From contig DPGD01000041.1 of NCBI GenBank assembly GCA_003522145.1, positions 1-40,024 on the forward strand: a DNA stretch of 40,024 nucleotides. Reading direction: 5' to 3'. Numbering within the stretch: position 1 is the first letter of the stretch; every line of letters begins with the position of its first letter. Below, in pieces: positions 32,630 to 40,024 of the stretch. The notes beneath the pieces were generated by a model that did no database searches, was not told the DNA's origin, and saw nothing but the letters and a program-made list of their open reading frames with translations. Source of the DNA: Clostridiales bacterium. Its GTDB lineage: Bacteria; Bacillota; Clostridia; Oscillospirales; CAG-272. The translations under genes were made by a program, and so were the position numbers.

Positions 32630-32725
32630 AAAAAATGAGTATCAGAACAAAACAACCTTTAAAAGATTGTTTTTTCTGATACTCACCCTTGTCTCCCGAT
32701 TTCACAGCCGGGAGGATGGCTCACT
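32630..32725 (-). ncRNA. Structured RNA / terminator element, copy 2 (3' of the zinc-ribbon gene)
   Basis: Same plan as copy 1. Hairpin CUCCCG/CGGGAG with loop GCUGUGAAAU is followed by a terminator hairpin (GAGUAUCAGAA pairing with UUCUGAUACUC) and UUUUUUGUUU. The tip differs from copy 1 (AAACAA/TTGTTT-type pairing) yet still pairs. Core 32675-32725 matches copy 1 at 50 of 51 positions. It starts 12 bp after the zinc-ribbon stop codon. Confidence 0.75.
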
Positions 32726-32737
32726 GTTTGTTGAAAT

Positions 32738-32977
32738 CTACAACGATTCAACAATAGGGATAGCTACATAGCCAATAGCAACTTTAGGCTTTTCGATTAT
32801 TGCCAGCATAGTCTTGCATCTGGGACAAAGATATGTGGCACCTGAATAATTAGGTTCAGCAATGCGTACAGTCACATTAAGTTTGTCTTTGGGATTATTG
32901 CTATACAAAATCGTACATCTACACTCCGGATTCGCACACCGTGCAATTGGAATTTTATTTTGTGTTTCTTTACGCAA
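32738..32977 (-). CDS. Small zinc-ribbon protein
   Basis: The protein is 79 aa from a TTG at 32977, which has GAGGTG six bases upstream. A GTG at 32986 just after the upstream stop codon is the alternative and adds three residues. Two metal-binding knuckles are visible: CANPECRC near residue 14-21 and CPRCKTML near 51-58, a Cys4-type zinc ribbon. No other domain is present. It directly follows the LexA-like repressor gene and is coupled to it, so it may modulate that repressor or act as a DNA- or RNA-binding partner. The family is not recognised. Structured RNA copy 2 ends the operon. Confidence 0.65.
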   Translation of the reverse strand: MRKETQNKIPIARCANPECRCTILYSNNPKDKLNVTVRIAEPNYSGATYLCPRCKTMLAIIEKPKVAIGYVAIPIVESL

Positions 32978-32987
32978 TATGATCACC

Positions 32988-33602
32988 TCACTTTATATCT
33001 TTGATAACCTTCAATGCAATACCTTGTATTTCAATCTTACTCGGCTTCAATTCGCGTTTCTCCTTAGAATAGGTCTTGTTTTCTGCGAGTAGCCAAGGAC
33101 GTCCGTTTTCCGGCTTCATATATCGTTTTAGAGTTGTACCTTCGTCTGTAAGAACAGCTACGACCTGACCATCGTAGGCATCTTTGGCGCATTTTATGAT
33201 AACGAGATTTCCCTTATCGATACCGATATCTACCATGGAATCTCCTGATGCCCGAAGCAGATAGCACTCTCCATCAATCCATTCCTCTGGGATTGCTACG
33301 TATCCTTGTATATCCTGTTGGTAATCTTCCGGAGATCCACAAGGTATACTACCGCAAATCATAAGACGACGAAAGGCAACCTTCATCGCTTCTTGTCCCT
33401 TAACGGAAAGCGTATCCTTTCCGTTGTAGCTTATAATACCGCGATCTCGCAGTGTGGTCAAATATCGATATCCTACCGAGTTATTCATTCCCATATGCTC
33501 AATAATATCTTTGAACTTGGGCGACTCGCCATTGTTCTCGTTTATATAGCGATGAATGAACTCTGCCATTTGGTTCAGTTTTTCTTCATTCATTCGTTTC
33601 AT
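32988..33602 (-). CDS. LexA-like self-cleaving repressor (peptidase S24)
   Basis: The protein is 204 aa. The ATG at 33602 has GAGG five bases upstream. An N-terminal winged helix-turn-helix (about 6-70) begins EEKLNQMAEFIHRYINENNG, with SPKFKDIIEHMGM and SVGYRYLTTLRDRG. The S24 protease domain has Ser122 (SGDSM) and Lys159 (TTLKRY). The cleavage site is Cys88-Gly89 (IPCGSP), as in UmuD, rather than the Ala-Gly of LexA. It should repress the element's genes and cleave itself when RecA is activated by DNA damage. A long palindrome (33627-33655) between its -10 and start codon is the likely operator, giving autorepression. It could be the element's own LexA-like switch rather than the host LexA. 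Confidence 0.88.
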   Translation of the reverse strand: MKRMNEEKLNQMAEFIHRYINENNGESPKFKDIIEHMGMNNSVGYRYLTTLRDRGIISYNGKDTLSVKGQEAMKVAFRRLMICGSIPCGSPEDYQQDIQGYVAIPEEWIDGECYLLRASGDSMVDIGIDKGNLVIIKCAKDAYDGQVVAVLTDEGTTLKRYMKPENGRPWLLAENKTYSKEKRELKPSKIEIQGIALKVIKDIK

Positions 33603-33626
33603 ATCTGCCTCACAAATTCAAACCAA

Positions 33627-33655
33627 TTATAAAAGAAGTTGTGGTTCTTTTATAA
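33627..33655. promoter_or_regulatory. 29-bp perfect palindromic operator of the LexA-like gene
   Basis: TTATAAAAGAA (33627-33637) and TTCTTTTATAA (33645-33655) are perfect inverted repeats around GTTGTGG. The palindrome abuts the -10 box and covers the expected transcription start. CACAAC/GTTGTG motifs recur near 33664 and 33691 around the -35. Confidence 0.7.
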
Positions 33656-33656
33656 A

Positions 33657-33685
33657 AGTATAGCACAACCTTCGTGTTTTGTCAA
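33657..33685 (-). promoter_or_regulatory. Consensus promoter of the LexA-like repressor operon
   Basis: On the minus strand TTGACA (33685-33680), a 17-nt spacer and TATACT (33662-33657). Full -35 consensus with the operator directly downstream fits a strong promoter held off by repression. Confidence 0.85.
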
Positions 33686-33747
33686 TAGGGTTGTGAAAAT
33701 AATGTTTATAAAAAATATTGGGTGGCGTGGGCAAGTATTATTTCAGT

Positions 33748-34092
33748 TTATATTTTCTCTTGATCCTTTTTCCATTCCTCGAACTCTTTTCGGTTATTTT
33801 CATCCTTATAGAATTCGACAATTTCTGGAAGAAGTGCTCTCGCTAATTCTTCTATTGCCCGTTTTGGTGGGCGATATGTATCCCTGTTAAACTCGCAGAT
33901 GGTATCTCCGGTTTCTAAATCGACAACAGAAACACCATATCCTTGGCGAACTTTTTCTTTTTCGGATTCGGATATTTTCTGATAGATAGCTTTTTGAATG
34001 GGGGATAATGTTGTTTCATCAAATTTTTTTGCATATTTGAGATCGGCTTCCAAGAACATAACCATATATCCAGTCGCTTTTTTTGATTTCAT
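33748..34092 (-). CDS. Hypothetical element protein, 114 aa
   Basis: The ATG at 34092 has AAAGGAG six bases upstream. The sequence is mostly helical and acidic-basic mixed, with KATGYMVMFLEADLKYAKKF at the start, YGVSVVDLETGDTICEFNRDTY in the middle (two short beta strands) and a Glu/Lys-rich C-terminus. No enzyme motif or membrane span is visible, and I do not recognise the family. It is a single-gene unit between a terminator upstream (34134-34163) and the repressor promoter downstream, and is bracketed by 11-bp inverted repeats. Confidence 0.65.
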   Translation of the reverse strand: MKSKKATGYMVMFLEADLKYAKKFDETTLSPIQKAIYQKISESEKEKVRQGYGVSVVDLETGDTICEFNRDTYRPPKRAIEELARALLPEIVEFYKDENNRKEFEEWKKDQEKI

Positions 34093-34133
34093 TTTACACT
34101 CCTTTGTTTTTTTGTTTATTAGCAACACAAAAG

Positions 34134-34163
34134 CCACCTATCCAAGTGGATAAGTGGTTTTTT
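34134..34163. terminator. Intrinsic terminator hairpin downstream of the DUF6809-like gene
   Basis: CCACCTATCC (34134-34143) pairs with GGATAAGTGG (34148-34157) with one mismatch around AAGT. T runs lie on the plus-strand side (six T), and CTTTTGTG follows on the minus strand, so it can end the minus-strand transcript from 34183. Confidence 0.65.
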
Positions 34164-34182
34164 GCTGTAGCCCACGCCACTT

Positions 34183-34461
34183 TTAATCTTCGCTCAATGG
34201 TTGAAGGAAGGATTCTGCTATCAGTTGCACACCGAGTCGAAAGCCGTATGAGAAGGTGTCGCGCTCGGTGACGCCGTGCATCTCATTCATGCAGTCCTCA
34301 AACTTCTCAAGCGTTTCCTTCTGCTTTTCTGTAAGGGATTCGTCCAATTCCTCGCGGTTCCGAGCGACCAGCTTAAGTAATTCTTTCAATCGCTTATCTC
34401 CACGGGTACATTGCTCAAATGGGGAGATGTTGCCATACCGCAACTCGTCAATTGTTTTCAT
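34183..34461 (-). CDS. DUF6809-like small element protein
   Basis: The protein is 92 aa. The start is the ATG at 34461 with GGAGG five bases upstream, and the gene overlaps the end of the preceding gene by 14 bp, so translation is coupled. The pattern MKTIDELRYGNISPFEQ, then LLKLVARNREELDESLTEKQKETLEKFEDC, and a final TERDTFSYGFRLGVQLIAE resembles the small helical proteins annotated as DUF6809 in Firmicute mobile elements. No biochemical role is known to me. It is probably a three-helix protein in the cytoplasm. Confidence 0.75.
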   Translation of the reverse strand: MKTIDELRYGNISPFEQCTRGDKRLKELLKLVARNREELDESLTEKQKETLEKFEDCMNEMHGVTERDTFSYGFRLGVQLIAESFLQPLSED

Positions 34462-34699
34462 CAGAACCTCCACATACAGAAACAGTGACCATATCCCCGA
34501 GTTCTCCCTCGGCAATACAGTCACCGTTCTTTTTCATTTTTTCTACTGCGATCAAGGTCTGGCGAACAATTTCGAGCTCGCGGAACGTATGCGGATCCGC
34601 GATGAACTCGTCTTGTCGTGCAAACACCTGCTTGACCACCTCGCCCATGATGCCGTATTTGTCACCGTAGAACAATTCTTCAATCGTAATCTTTGCCAT
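34448..34699 (-). CDS. Hypothetical small element protein, 83 aa
   Basis: The ATG at 34699 follows GGGG at eight bases. A longer frame to 34783 begins ahead of the predicted promoter and is rejected. The sequence MAKITIEELFYGDKYGIMGEVVKQVFARQDEF is helical and is followed by FRELEIVRQTLIAVEKMKKNGD, with no catalytic motif. It is co-transcribed with the DUF6809-like gene and sits just downstream of the restriction-modification operon. The family is not recognised. Confidence 0.65.
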   Translation of the reverse strand: MAKITIEELFYGDKYGIMGEVVKQVFARQDEFIADPHTFRELEIVRQTLIAVEKMKKNGDCIAEGELGDMVTVSVCGGSDENN

Positions 34700-34703
34700 G
34701 TAT

Positions 34704-34760
34704 GTTACCCCATTGACTTTTGGTAACACACAATATATCACAGCAGATGGAGAAAGTCCA
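34704..34760 (-). promoter_or_regulatory. Promoter and inverted-repeat operator of the 83-aa / DUF6809-like pair
   Basis: On the minus strand TGGACT (34760-34755), a 17-nt spacer and TATATT (34737-34732). Between the -10 and the start codon, GTTACC (34704-34709) and GGTAAC (34722-34727) form an inverted repeat with a 12-bp centre that could be an operator. Confidence 0.5.
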
Positions 34761-34795
34761 GCGAAAGGCTGAAGAGTTATCAATTAAGTAACATA

Positions 34796-37699
34796 TTAAC
34801 GGTCATTAACTTTTAAGAATCCACCGATAAATGCGTCGGGGAATACAAATTGTTTTTCAACACTCTTACCGCTAATGATAAATTTCACACGGATATACTT
34901 TTTGGCCGCATCCATCCAAGATACAACACCATCCCCAAATGCTTTGTGCTTGACAGTGCGTCCCACACAAACAGGGGCAAGAATAGTAGCCCAATCGGGT
35001 CCTTGCTGTTTGGGTTCTGTCTTCGGAGCAGTCATTGCTGCGGGTGTTGTTGCTTTCGGCTTGACCGCAATGGGAACAGGCTCTTCCTTCGGCACGATAA
35101 TATCCACGAAATCGGGAACGGTCATAGAAGCCTGCTGACGCGCATAGAGTGCCTCATATTCCTCACGGCGAAGTACGGTATCCCAACCACCGATATCTTC
35201 ACCTGCGTGCTTATCAATACCCGTGTATGAGAGACTGGAATTCTCATACTTACGGAAACCGAAAATGCCCTGATTCATCTTTTCCGGATCGAACAGCCCG
35301 ATCTCGTTGAGAATCTCAAAATCCTTGACACTGAGACCGGTTACCTTTTTGAAAAGCTCCGGCTCGATCTGTGTAATCACATCCCTTATCGTATATTCTC
35401 GATAATCGGTCAAATACATAAAAGCGGGTATACGCGCGGCGAGCTTCAATAGCTTTTCTTGTACTTGTTTGCGCAGGGATTTTGCCGCCTTTTCGTCTTC
35501 GCTCATCTGCTTCTTTTCCTTGGGCGTCAGATCATCGCCTTTTTCTTTCTTGAGCTTTTTAACCTTTTCGGAACGGTTGATGATGGTATCGATCTCGGCA
35601 TTCAACGCGCGGAAGCCCTCGATATTCATAAGTGCTGACATCGCATCGGGATTGTCACGCAACTTTTTAAGCGTATCATTATCAACGTGAACAAGAAGCG
35701 CGGTCTGCCACCGCTTTGCAAGCAAGGTTGCCGAGGTTCCTGCGTATGTAATATCCAAAATGTCTTGCGCGTCGATACGGTTCATAGATGCACCGTCAAA
35801 TGCAAGAACCGGCAGGAAGCTGATAAACTCACTGACTTTCTGTTCGGGACTGGAATCATCCACCGTTAAACGACAAGAATAATCCGAGATCTGATGGAGC
35901 GCTCTCTCCAATGCAAAGTCAAATATATAACACTCCTTTTTGATGATCACGCGGTTGCCGTGTTCATCAATCGTTTCCCACGGAGACTGTACGCGGAAGG
36001 CCGCTTGAAAATAAGATTCGGGTGATTTCAGATTGCGGAGCATAAAAATACCTGTCCACGGACGAACAGTAACACCGGTTGTCAACTTGCCGCAAGTCAG
36101 CGTAATGGTTTTTGTTTTCAGCGGATCTCCCATAGCGTTTTGTACGGGATAGAGCGCGTCAAGACCGATACCCGCCTTAGTGCCTGCGCAAACGATTACT
36201 TTATAATCGCCAAACGTCACGAGGTTCTGTTTTTGCGATAGCAGGTTTGCCATAGCAAAGCAGGATGCCACGTTGGGAAGATACCACAGTGTGTGCGTAA
36301 GCACCTGTAAAAGCGTGGTATCCGAAAATGGCATTGGCGGCTTCTCATTGCCCAATTTCAGATCCTCGGTGGTGCTGAAACGCCCACGAATGAGCTCCAG
36401 CCATTTTTGTACATCAGTTTCATATACGAACCGCGCCGTTTCGGGCTTGCCTTTTTCGGCAAGCTCTGCTTTGAAAAATTCATTGATATCAAACTCATCA
36501 AAGCCTTCATTTACGGCATTATGTACGATCTCGTCTGGGACTTTGTAGGTCAGCATGATCATCTTTGGAAGTGCTGCATACGGATTTTCTCCGCTTCCAC
36601 TCCAATTCTCCTTGGCTGCCTGTTCGTCCGAATATGTCCAGTTAAATACCTGATCCTCTAAAAACTCACCGCTGTTCAGCGCACGAAATGGTGTGCCGGA
36701 AAGATATAGATAGTGTCCTGATGTAATCGGAAGGAAGGTTTCGTTGATGGCATTGCCTGCTTCTTCCATTTGATATTTTTCAAGGTCGAAATCATTATCT
36801 TCCTCATCAAATTTTTCAAACAGATTACGGGCGTTTTCGCGCCATGCGCCGAAGTGATATTCATCAAAAACAACGATATCCCAGTTCGTGCCGTGAATAA
36901 ACTCGTTTTTTGCCTTGATGCCTCCCGCGGCATTCGTGCCGAGCATATCTTGGAAAGATCCAAATACGACGATAGGACGTGTGGGATCGCAAGCGGCATA
37001 TTGCTCATCAAGCTGCTGTGCATCGAAGCGAGCCTCTTTATTGGAAACGAACTGCCAACCTTCAAAATCCACGTGATGGGACAAATCCTCTTGCCATGCC
37101 GACTCCACTGCAGGCTTGAAGGTGAGAATCAAGATCTTCTTGAACCCCATTTTTTTAGCGAGCTGATAGGTGGCAAAGGTCTTACCGAAACGCATTTTAG
37201 CATTCCATAAGAATTTGGTTGGTCTTGACGGATCATCGGTTGCCGCCTGTGTAAAATACTCGGCGGTCATATTAACTGCGTAGGCTTGTTCATCTCTCAT
37301 GCCAAACGTCCATGTTCGAGCACCCTCAAGACGTATGCCTGTGCGGAGTTCGTTTATGGCGGCGTTTATGTCAGCAACAGTGCACTCAAACCATTCGTTG
37401 CGATCTTCGCCCTCATTCAGTTGCCTGAAACGTCGTCTGCGCAGGATGCGATGCACGTCCTTATCGGTAAAGCAAGTGCCGTCGGGACGCATAGCGGTTT
37501 CTTTGAGTAATATTTTGAAGTTAGCAATTCCCGCCGTGTGGAGTTGCTCACGGATGCGCTGTTCGGTATCTTCACGGTCGGTAAAGCCTACCTTGACATA
37601 GCCCCTGTGATCGGCAAGGTCGGGCAGCGTATATCCGTAAATGGTAGGAACAACAGCAGGACGATTGTGTAAGATTTCGGATAGACTGATGCCTGCCAT
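34796..37699 (-). CDS. Restriction-type helicase with N-terminal GIY-YIG-like (T5orf172) domain
   Basis: The protein is 967 aa. Its ATG shares a base with the stop codon of the upstream methyltransferase gene (TAATG). Residues about 18-110 look like a T5orf172/GIY-YIG nuclease domain: IYGYTLPDL, then GYVKVGFTDREDTEQRIREQ and NEWFE. A superfamily 2 helicase follows, with a Walker A-like MRFGKT (169-174), motif II DEYH (279-282), LSGTPFRAL, and a motif VI-like AFRVQSPW. A Lys/Glu-rich helical region and a Pro/Ala-rich linker lead to a small beta-barrel (about 905-960, VGRTVKHKAFGDGVVSW). It would translocate on and cut unmodified DNA, with the two methyltransferases protecting self DNA. It is the third gene of that operon. 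Confidence 0.85.
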   Translation of the reverse strand: MAGISLSEILHNRPAVVPTIYGYTLPDLADHRGYVKVGFTDREDTEQRIREQLHTAGIANFKILLKETAMRPDGTCFTDKDVHRILRRRRFRQLNEGEDRNEWFECTVADINAAINELRTGIRLEGARTWTFGMRDEQAYAVNMTAEYFTQAATDDPSRPTKFLWNAKMRFGKTFATYQLAKKMGFKKILILTFKPAVESAWQEDLSHHVDFEGWQFVSNKEARFDAQQLDEQYAACDPTRPIVVFGSFQDMLGTNAAGGIKAKNEFIHGTNWDIVVFDEYHFGAWRENARNLFEKFDEEDNDFDLEKYQMEEAGNAINETFLPITSGHYLYLSGTPFRALNSGEFLEDQVFNWTYSDEQAAKENWSGSGENPYAALPKMIMLTYKVPDEIVHNAVNEGFDEFDINEFFKAELAEKGKPETARFVYETDVQKWLELIRGRFSTTEDLKLGNEKPPMPFSDTTLLQVLTHTLWYLPNVASCFAMANLLSQKQNLVTFGDYKVIVCAGTKAGIGLDALYPVQNAMGDPLKTKTITLTCGKLTTGVTVRPWTGIFMLRNLKSPESYFQAAFRVQSPWETIDEHGNRVIIKKECYIFDFALERALHQISDYSCRLTVDDSSPEQKVSEFISFLPVLAFDGASMNRIDAQDILDITYAGTSATLLAKRWQTALLVHVDNDTLKKLRDNPDAMSALMNIEGFRALNAEIDTIINRSEKVKKLKKEKGDDLTPKEKKQMSEDEKAAKSLRKQVQEKLLKLAARIPAFMYLTDYREYTIRDVITQIEPELFKKVTGLSVKDFEILNEIGLFDPEKMNQGIFGFRKYENSSLSYTGIDKHAGEDIGGWDTVLRREEYEALYARQQASMTVPDFVDIIVPKEEPVPIAVKPKATTPAAMTAPKTEPKQQGPDWATILAPVCVGRTVKHKAFGDGVVSWMDAAKKYIRVKFIISGKSVEKQFVFPDAFIGGFLKVNDR

Positions 37700-39300
37700 T
37701 ATTCGTCACCTCCGTCAAGTTCCATCGGTCTAATTATAGATTCGATAAAATCGATTTCTTCTTGTGTTAAACCGTATTTTTCATAGAGTTCAGCATCTGT
37801 CCACGGCTTAGAAAAGTCTTGCAAGGGGGCAAATTCATATACTTTTCTCAAAGCATTTTGTGTGTTTTTCAAGAGACTAACCATAAACCTAAAGAACTTT
37901 GTGGTTATATATGAAACGCAATTCTTCGCTTCGCACTCACTATCGAATGATCCGATACACAAGTAAGTCATATTGCAACATTCATTTGGATATCCTATAA
38001 AAGGGGTGGAAATAACTGCATATGGAGCCTGTTTGCTGGCTGCTCCGTTAGCTTTTGAAATAAAAACTTTATATTTATCAACTACATCTATTTTAGTTGT
38101 GATCTTTTTTCGCTCCACGTATCCTAAGCCAGTATTTCTGTATCCAAAGTAATATACTCCAACTAAGCCATCGGATTTTTTGAAAATTGTGGGCTTAAAC
38201 ATTCTTTCCGTTTTTCCTTCAAAGTAGTTCAACCCGAACGGATCTCGCGGACTAACAATATCTGAAAACTTAGGTTCGTTTAATCTGTTTACTTTTTCAA
38301 GTATGGATATTGCTTCACTATGTCTAATATATGTTGAACATCCTTCTTCTTTCAAATAGCGTGTGGATTCAACAATTCTTCCATCATCGTAATGAGTAAG
38401 GATTGAGCACTTTCCAATATAATCTCTGTCCCACAGAAAATAACAAACACCGCCCGTTAAGTTAATACCAGGGAAAACATTGTCAGCATTAAAATAATCA
38501 TGCAAGACTCGAATTGATTTGTCATCGATCATTTCTTCTCGAAATTTATCTAAAGCAAATCCGCCATTCATCCAGCGAGACGGTATAATCATCGTTAAAT
38601 ATCGTGGTCTTAATTTTTTTGCTACATTGATGAACCTATCATATATAGGCGTTGCTTGCATATCCAAACTACCACCGGTACTTAACTGATATGGTGGATT
38701 ACTAATTATAACATCGAATTTCATATTAAGAATCTCCTCTGGATTGGGGAAATGTATCCATTCATACGCATGTGCTTCTAACTCATCGCCTCTTAAATTG
38801 TCACCCAACTTGCTTTTTTTTGAGGCTCCGCAATATATACATTTTTCGTTTTCCCACGCATGCTGTATCTTTCTGAAACGAATATTTCCTTCTGCATTAT
38901 CAAATTCGGATACCGAATACCGTCCGTTGGGGTATTTGGAACAATAAACGCTTCTACGCGACAGCAGGGCGGTCAGTTCGGTAATGGCAATACCGTAAAG
39001 TTGTTTATGGAAAATATGGTCGATGCGCTCCTGTAAATCGGGGATCGTATCCTCTAATCCGACAAGCAACCTTTTGGCAATCTCACGGAGAAAGACGCCC
39101 GTTTTACATGCAGGATCAAGGAAGGTCGTGTCGGGACTTTCAAACAGCTCCTGCGGTAGCATGTCCAACATTTTATTCACGACATCCGGAGGAGTGAAAA
39201 CCTCGTCGTTGGAGAGATTTGCCAAGCAGGACAATACGTCCGGTGTGTGCGCCGTTTTATTTTTTGTAATTCGGTCAAAGAAGCTTTCAGTCATTTTCAT
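37699..39300 (-). CDS. N6-adenine DNA methyltransferase of the restriction system (Eco57I-like)
   Basis: The protein is 533 aa. The ATG at 39300 has AGGAGG close upstream and overlaps the preceding gene by 14 bp. A second ATG at 39294 is possible. The AdoMet-binding motif I is FLDPACKTGVF (60-70), and the catalytic motif IV is NPPY (201-204) in DVIISNPPYQLS. A CxxC pair lies at 154-157 (CIYC). The C-terminal half (about 250-533) has RWMNGGFALDKFREEM and resembles the target-recognition part of Eco57I-type enzymes. It methylates adenine to protect host DNA from the helicase-nuclease encoded next. It is translationally coupled on both sides. Confidence 0.88.
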   Translation of the reverse strand: MKMTESFFDRITKNKTAHTPDVLSCLANLSNDEVFTPPDVVNKMLDMLPQELFESPDTTFLDPACKTGVFLREIAKRLLVGLEDTIPDLQERIDHIFHKQLYGIAITELTALLSRRSVYCSKYPNGRYSVSEFDNAEGNIRFRKIQHAWENEKCIYCGASKKSKLGDNLRGDELEAHAYEWIHFPNPEEILNMKFDVIISNPPYQLSTGGSLDMQATPIYDRFINVAKKLRPRYLTMIIPSRWMNGGFALDKFREEMIDDKSIRVLHDYFNADNVFPGINLTGGVCYFLWDRDYIGKCSILTHYDDGRIVESTRYLKEEGCSTYIRHSEAISILEKVNRLNEPKFSDIVSPRDPFGLNYFEGKTERMFKPTIFKKSDGLVGVYYFGYRNTGLGYVERKKITTKIDVVDKYKVFISKANGAASKQAPYAVISTPFIGYPNECCNMTYLCIGSFDSECEAKNCVSYITTKFFRFMVSLLKNTQNALRKVYEFAPLQDFSKPWTDAELYEKYGLTQEEIDFIESIIRPMELDGGDE

Positions 39301-39994
39301 GTATCCTCCTGTATGGCAATTGTGGGTATTCTCTGATGGGTAGAGCGTCATACTCGCCCGTTACGGGGTTGATCCTCAGATATTTGCCTATGTCATCCTC
39401 ATCATCAAATACGCTACGTTGTGTTTCCTGCGGCTTTTCGCCTACCTTCAGTAGTACGTCAAGGCGGAAGTCGCGCCTTTTCAGGCTTGTACCACCTGTT
39501 ACGCTCCACTCCGGAAAGATAATGGGCTCGTTAGTGTCCTGCTGTTCGGCATCTACACACATCAACGTAAGTGCATTTCCGCAGAGAATGTTTTTGTCAA
39601 GAATATATCTGACCGCGGTGCGTGTCTCGTCATTACATTCCTTTTTGCAAACGGCTTTGTATTCTTTTTCCCATATTTCATAAAGCCTTTTGCGGCATTC
39701 GGTTACGTTGTCCTGCATAATATCCACGCCGTAAATGCTGGATACGGCGAACACAGAAAAGCGTTCAAAGTCGTATGCGCTACGCTTATATTTCTTTTTG
39801 ATGCTTGTGAGTTTTCGTGAGAGAATTTCCGCAAGAAAATTTCCATCACCGCAAGCCGGTTCTAAAAATCGCTTGCTGTAATCCTCGCACATATTTCCAA
39901 CCAAATCGCACATGGCTTTTACCTCACGCTCGGCGGTAAAAACCTCGCCGTGGTCTGCTACGCGCTGTTTGGATTTGACTTGTTTTGTAGCCAT
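39287..39994 (-). CDS. Partial-type DNA methyltransferase subunit lacking the NPPY motif
   Basis: The protein is 235 aa. The ATG at 39994 has AGGAGG five bases upstream. It has AdoMet motif I FLEPACGDGNF (43-53) and motif II-like IYGVDIMQDN, followed by NILCGNALTLM. The catalytic NPPY box is absent and the chain stops after a region like EPIIFPEWSVTGG. It is therefore an incomplete methyltransferase that may pair with the 533-aa subunit, which has motif I and NPPY, or recognise DNA for it. It is the first visible gene of the restriction-modification operon. The 30 bp to its right hold only its ribosome site and no further gene is seen. Confidence 0.82.
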   Translation of the reverse strand: MATKQVKSKQRVADHGEVFTAEREVKAMCDLVGNMCEDYSKRFLEPACGDGNFLAEILSRKLTSIKKKYKRSAYDFERFSVFAVSSIYGVDIMQDNVTECRKRLYEIWEKEYKAVCKKECNDETRTAVRYILDKNILCGNALTLMCVDAEQQDTNEPIIFPEWSVTGGTSLKRRDFRLDVLLKVGEKPQETQRSVFDDEDDIGKYLRINPVTGEYDALPIREYPQLPYRRIHEND

Positions 39995-40024
39995 AAGTTC
40001 CTCCTGCGTCGATTATGTACTTCG

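Larger units (their letters stand above)
33722..34180. repeat. 11-bp inverted repeats flanking the 114-aa gene
   Basis: GTGGCGTGGGC (33722-33732) and GCCCACGCCAC (34170-34180) are perfect inverted copies that bracket the gene at 33748-34092 and its upstream terminator. The G+C content of the repeats stands out in an A+T-rich setting. They may mark a small inserted unit. Confidence 0.5.

Noticed and set aside
30220..32725. Integron attC-type cassette sites
   Set aside because: The repeats follow genes and form hairpins, but no integron integrase or GTTRRRY core is present, and the hairpins end in T runs like terminators.
1..40024. tRNA or rRNA genes
   Set aside because: Read by eye on both strands, no cloverleaf with a GGTTCGAATCC-like T arm and no rRNA-like stretch was seen. 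A tRNAscan run would settle this.

Overview
The window looks like a chromosome segment of a spore-forming, anaerobic Firmicute (class Clostridia), probably gut-associated or plant-polysaccharide-degrading. The reasons are a spoIIE gene with a Spo0A-like promoter, a flavodiiron protein (fprA), a peptidase M22 paralogue of TsaD of clostridial type next to nusB and xseAB, and plant-glycan hydrolases. Promoters throughout are close to the TTGACA-17-TATAAT consensus, and purine-rich ribosome binding sites (GGAGG) are common. No taxonomic marker such as rRNA is present, so this placement is inference.

Region 1 (1-6806) is a carbohydrate locus. A secreted SGNH/GDSL esterase with discoidin domains (minus strand, cut by the window edge) is divergent from a GH127 beta-L-arabinofuranosidase and a GH27 alpha-galactosidase-like enzyme. 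The divergent spacer carries a direct repeat of AraC-site geometry. An AqpZ-like aquaporin follows.

Region 2 (6878-12948) is housekeeping. A minus-strand operon encodes nusB, a TsaD-like peptidase M22 protein, xseA and xseB. fprA follows with its own promoter. A plus-strand pair encodes an alpha/beta hydrolase and a ZIP/GufA metal transporter.

Region 3 (13071-24058) is the most unusual chromosomal part. A single long minus-strand gene fuses EPSP synthase-like, chorismate mutase-like and shikimate dehydrogenase-like domains. All three have lost or altered key catalytic residues, and a one-base disruption lies in an A6 tract just after the start. It is divergent from a cluster of three papain-like cysteine protease paralogues interrupted by murI. 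The first has no signal peptide, the second is a lipoprotein with intact Cys/His/Asn, and the third is a lipoprotein that has lost the catalytic Cys and His. All three share a downstream beta-rich domain. The second and third also carry ricin-like beta-trefoil regions. spoIIE (24142-26427) closes the chromosomal part.

Region 4 (about 26600-40024, continuing past the right edge) is an integrated mobile element, visibly richer in A+T, with nearly every gene on the minus strand. A large serine recombinase sits at its left end, followed by small element genes including a ribbon-helix-helix protein. Its cargo looks like a defence island. It has a membrane-anchored PIN-like nuclease, a LexA-type self-cleaving repressor with a zinc-ribbon partner, and an operon of two N6-adenine-type DNA methyltransferases plus a GIY-YIG-like/helicase protein. 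Two nearly identical 51-bp sequences (50/51), each continuing into a terminator hairpin, follow the PIN gene and the zinc-ribbon gene. The differences between the copies keep base pairing only in the minus-strand RNA. These RNA elements with the PIN protein, the aro-domain fusion and the protease/pseudoprotease trio are the best candidates for undescribed biology here.
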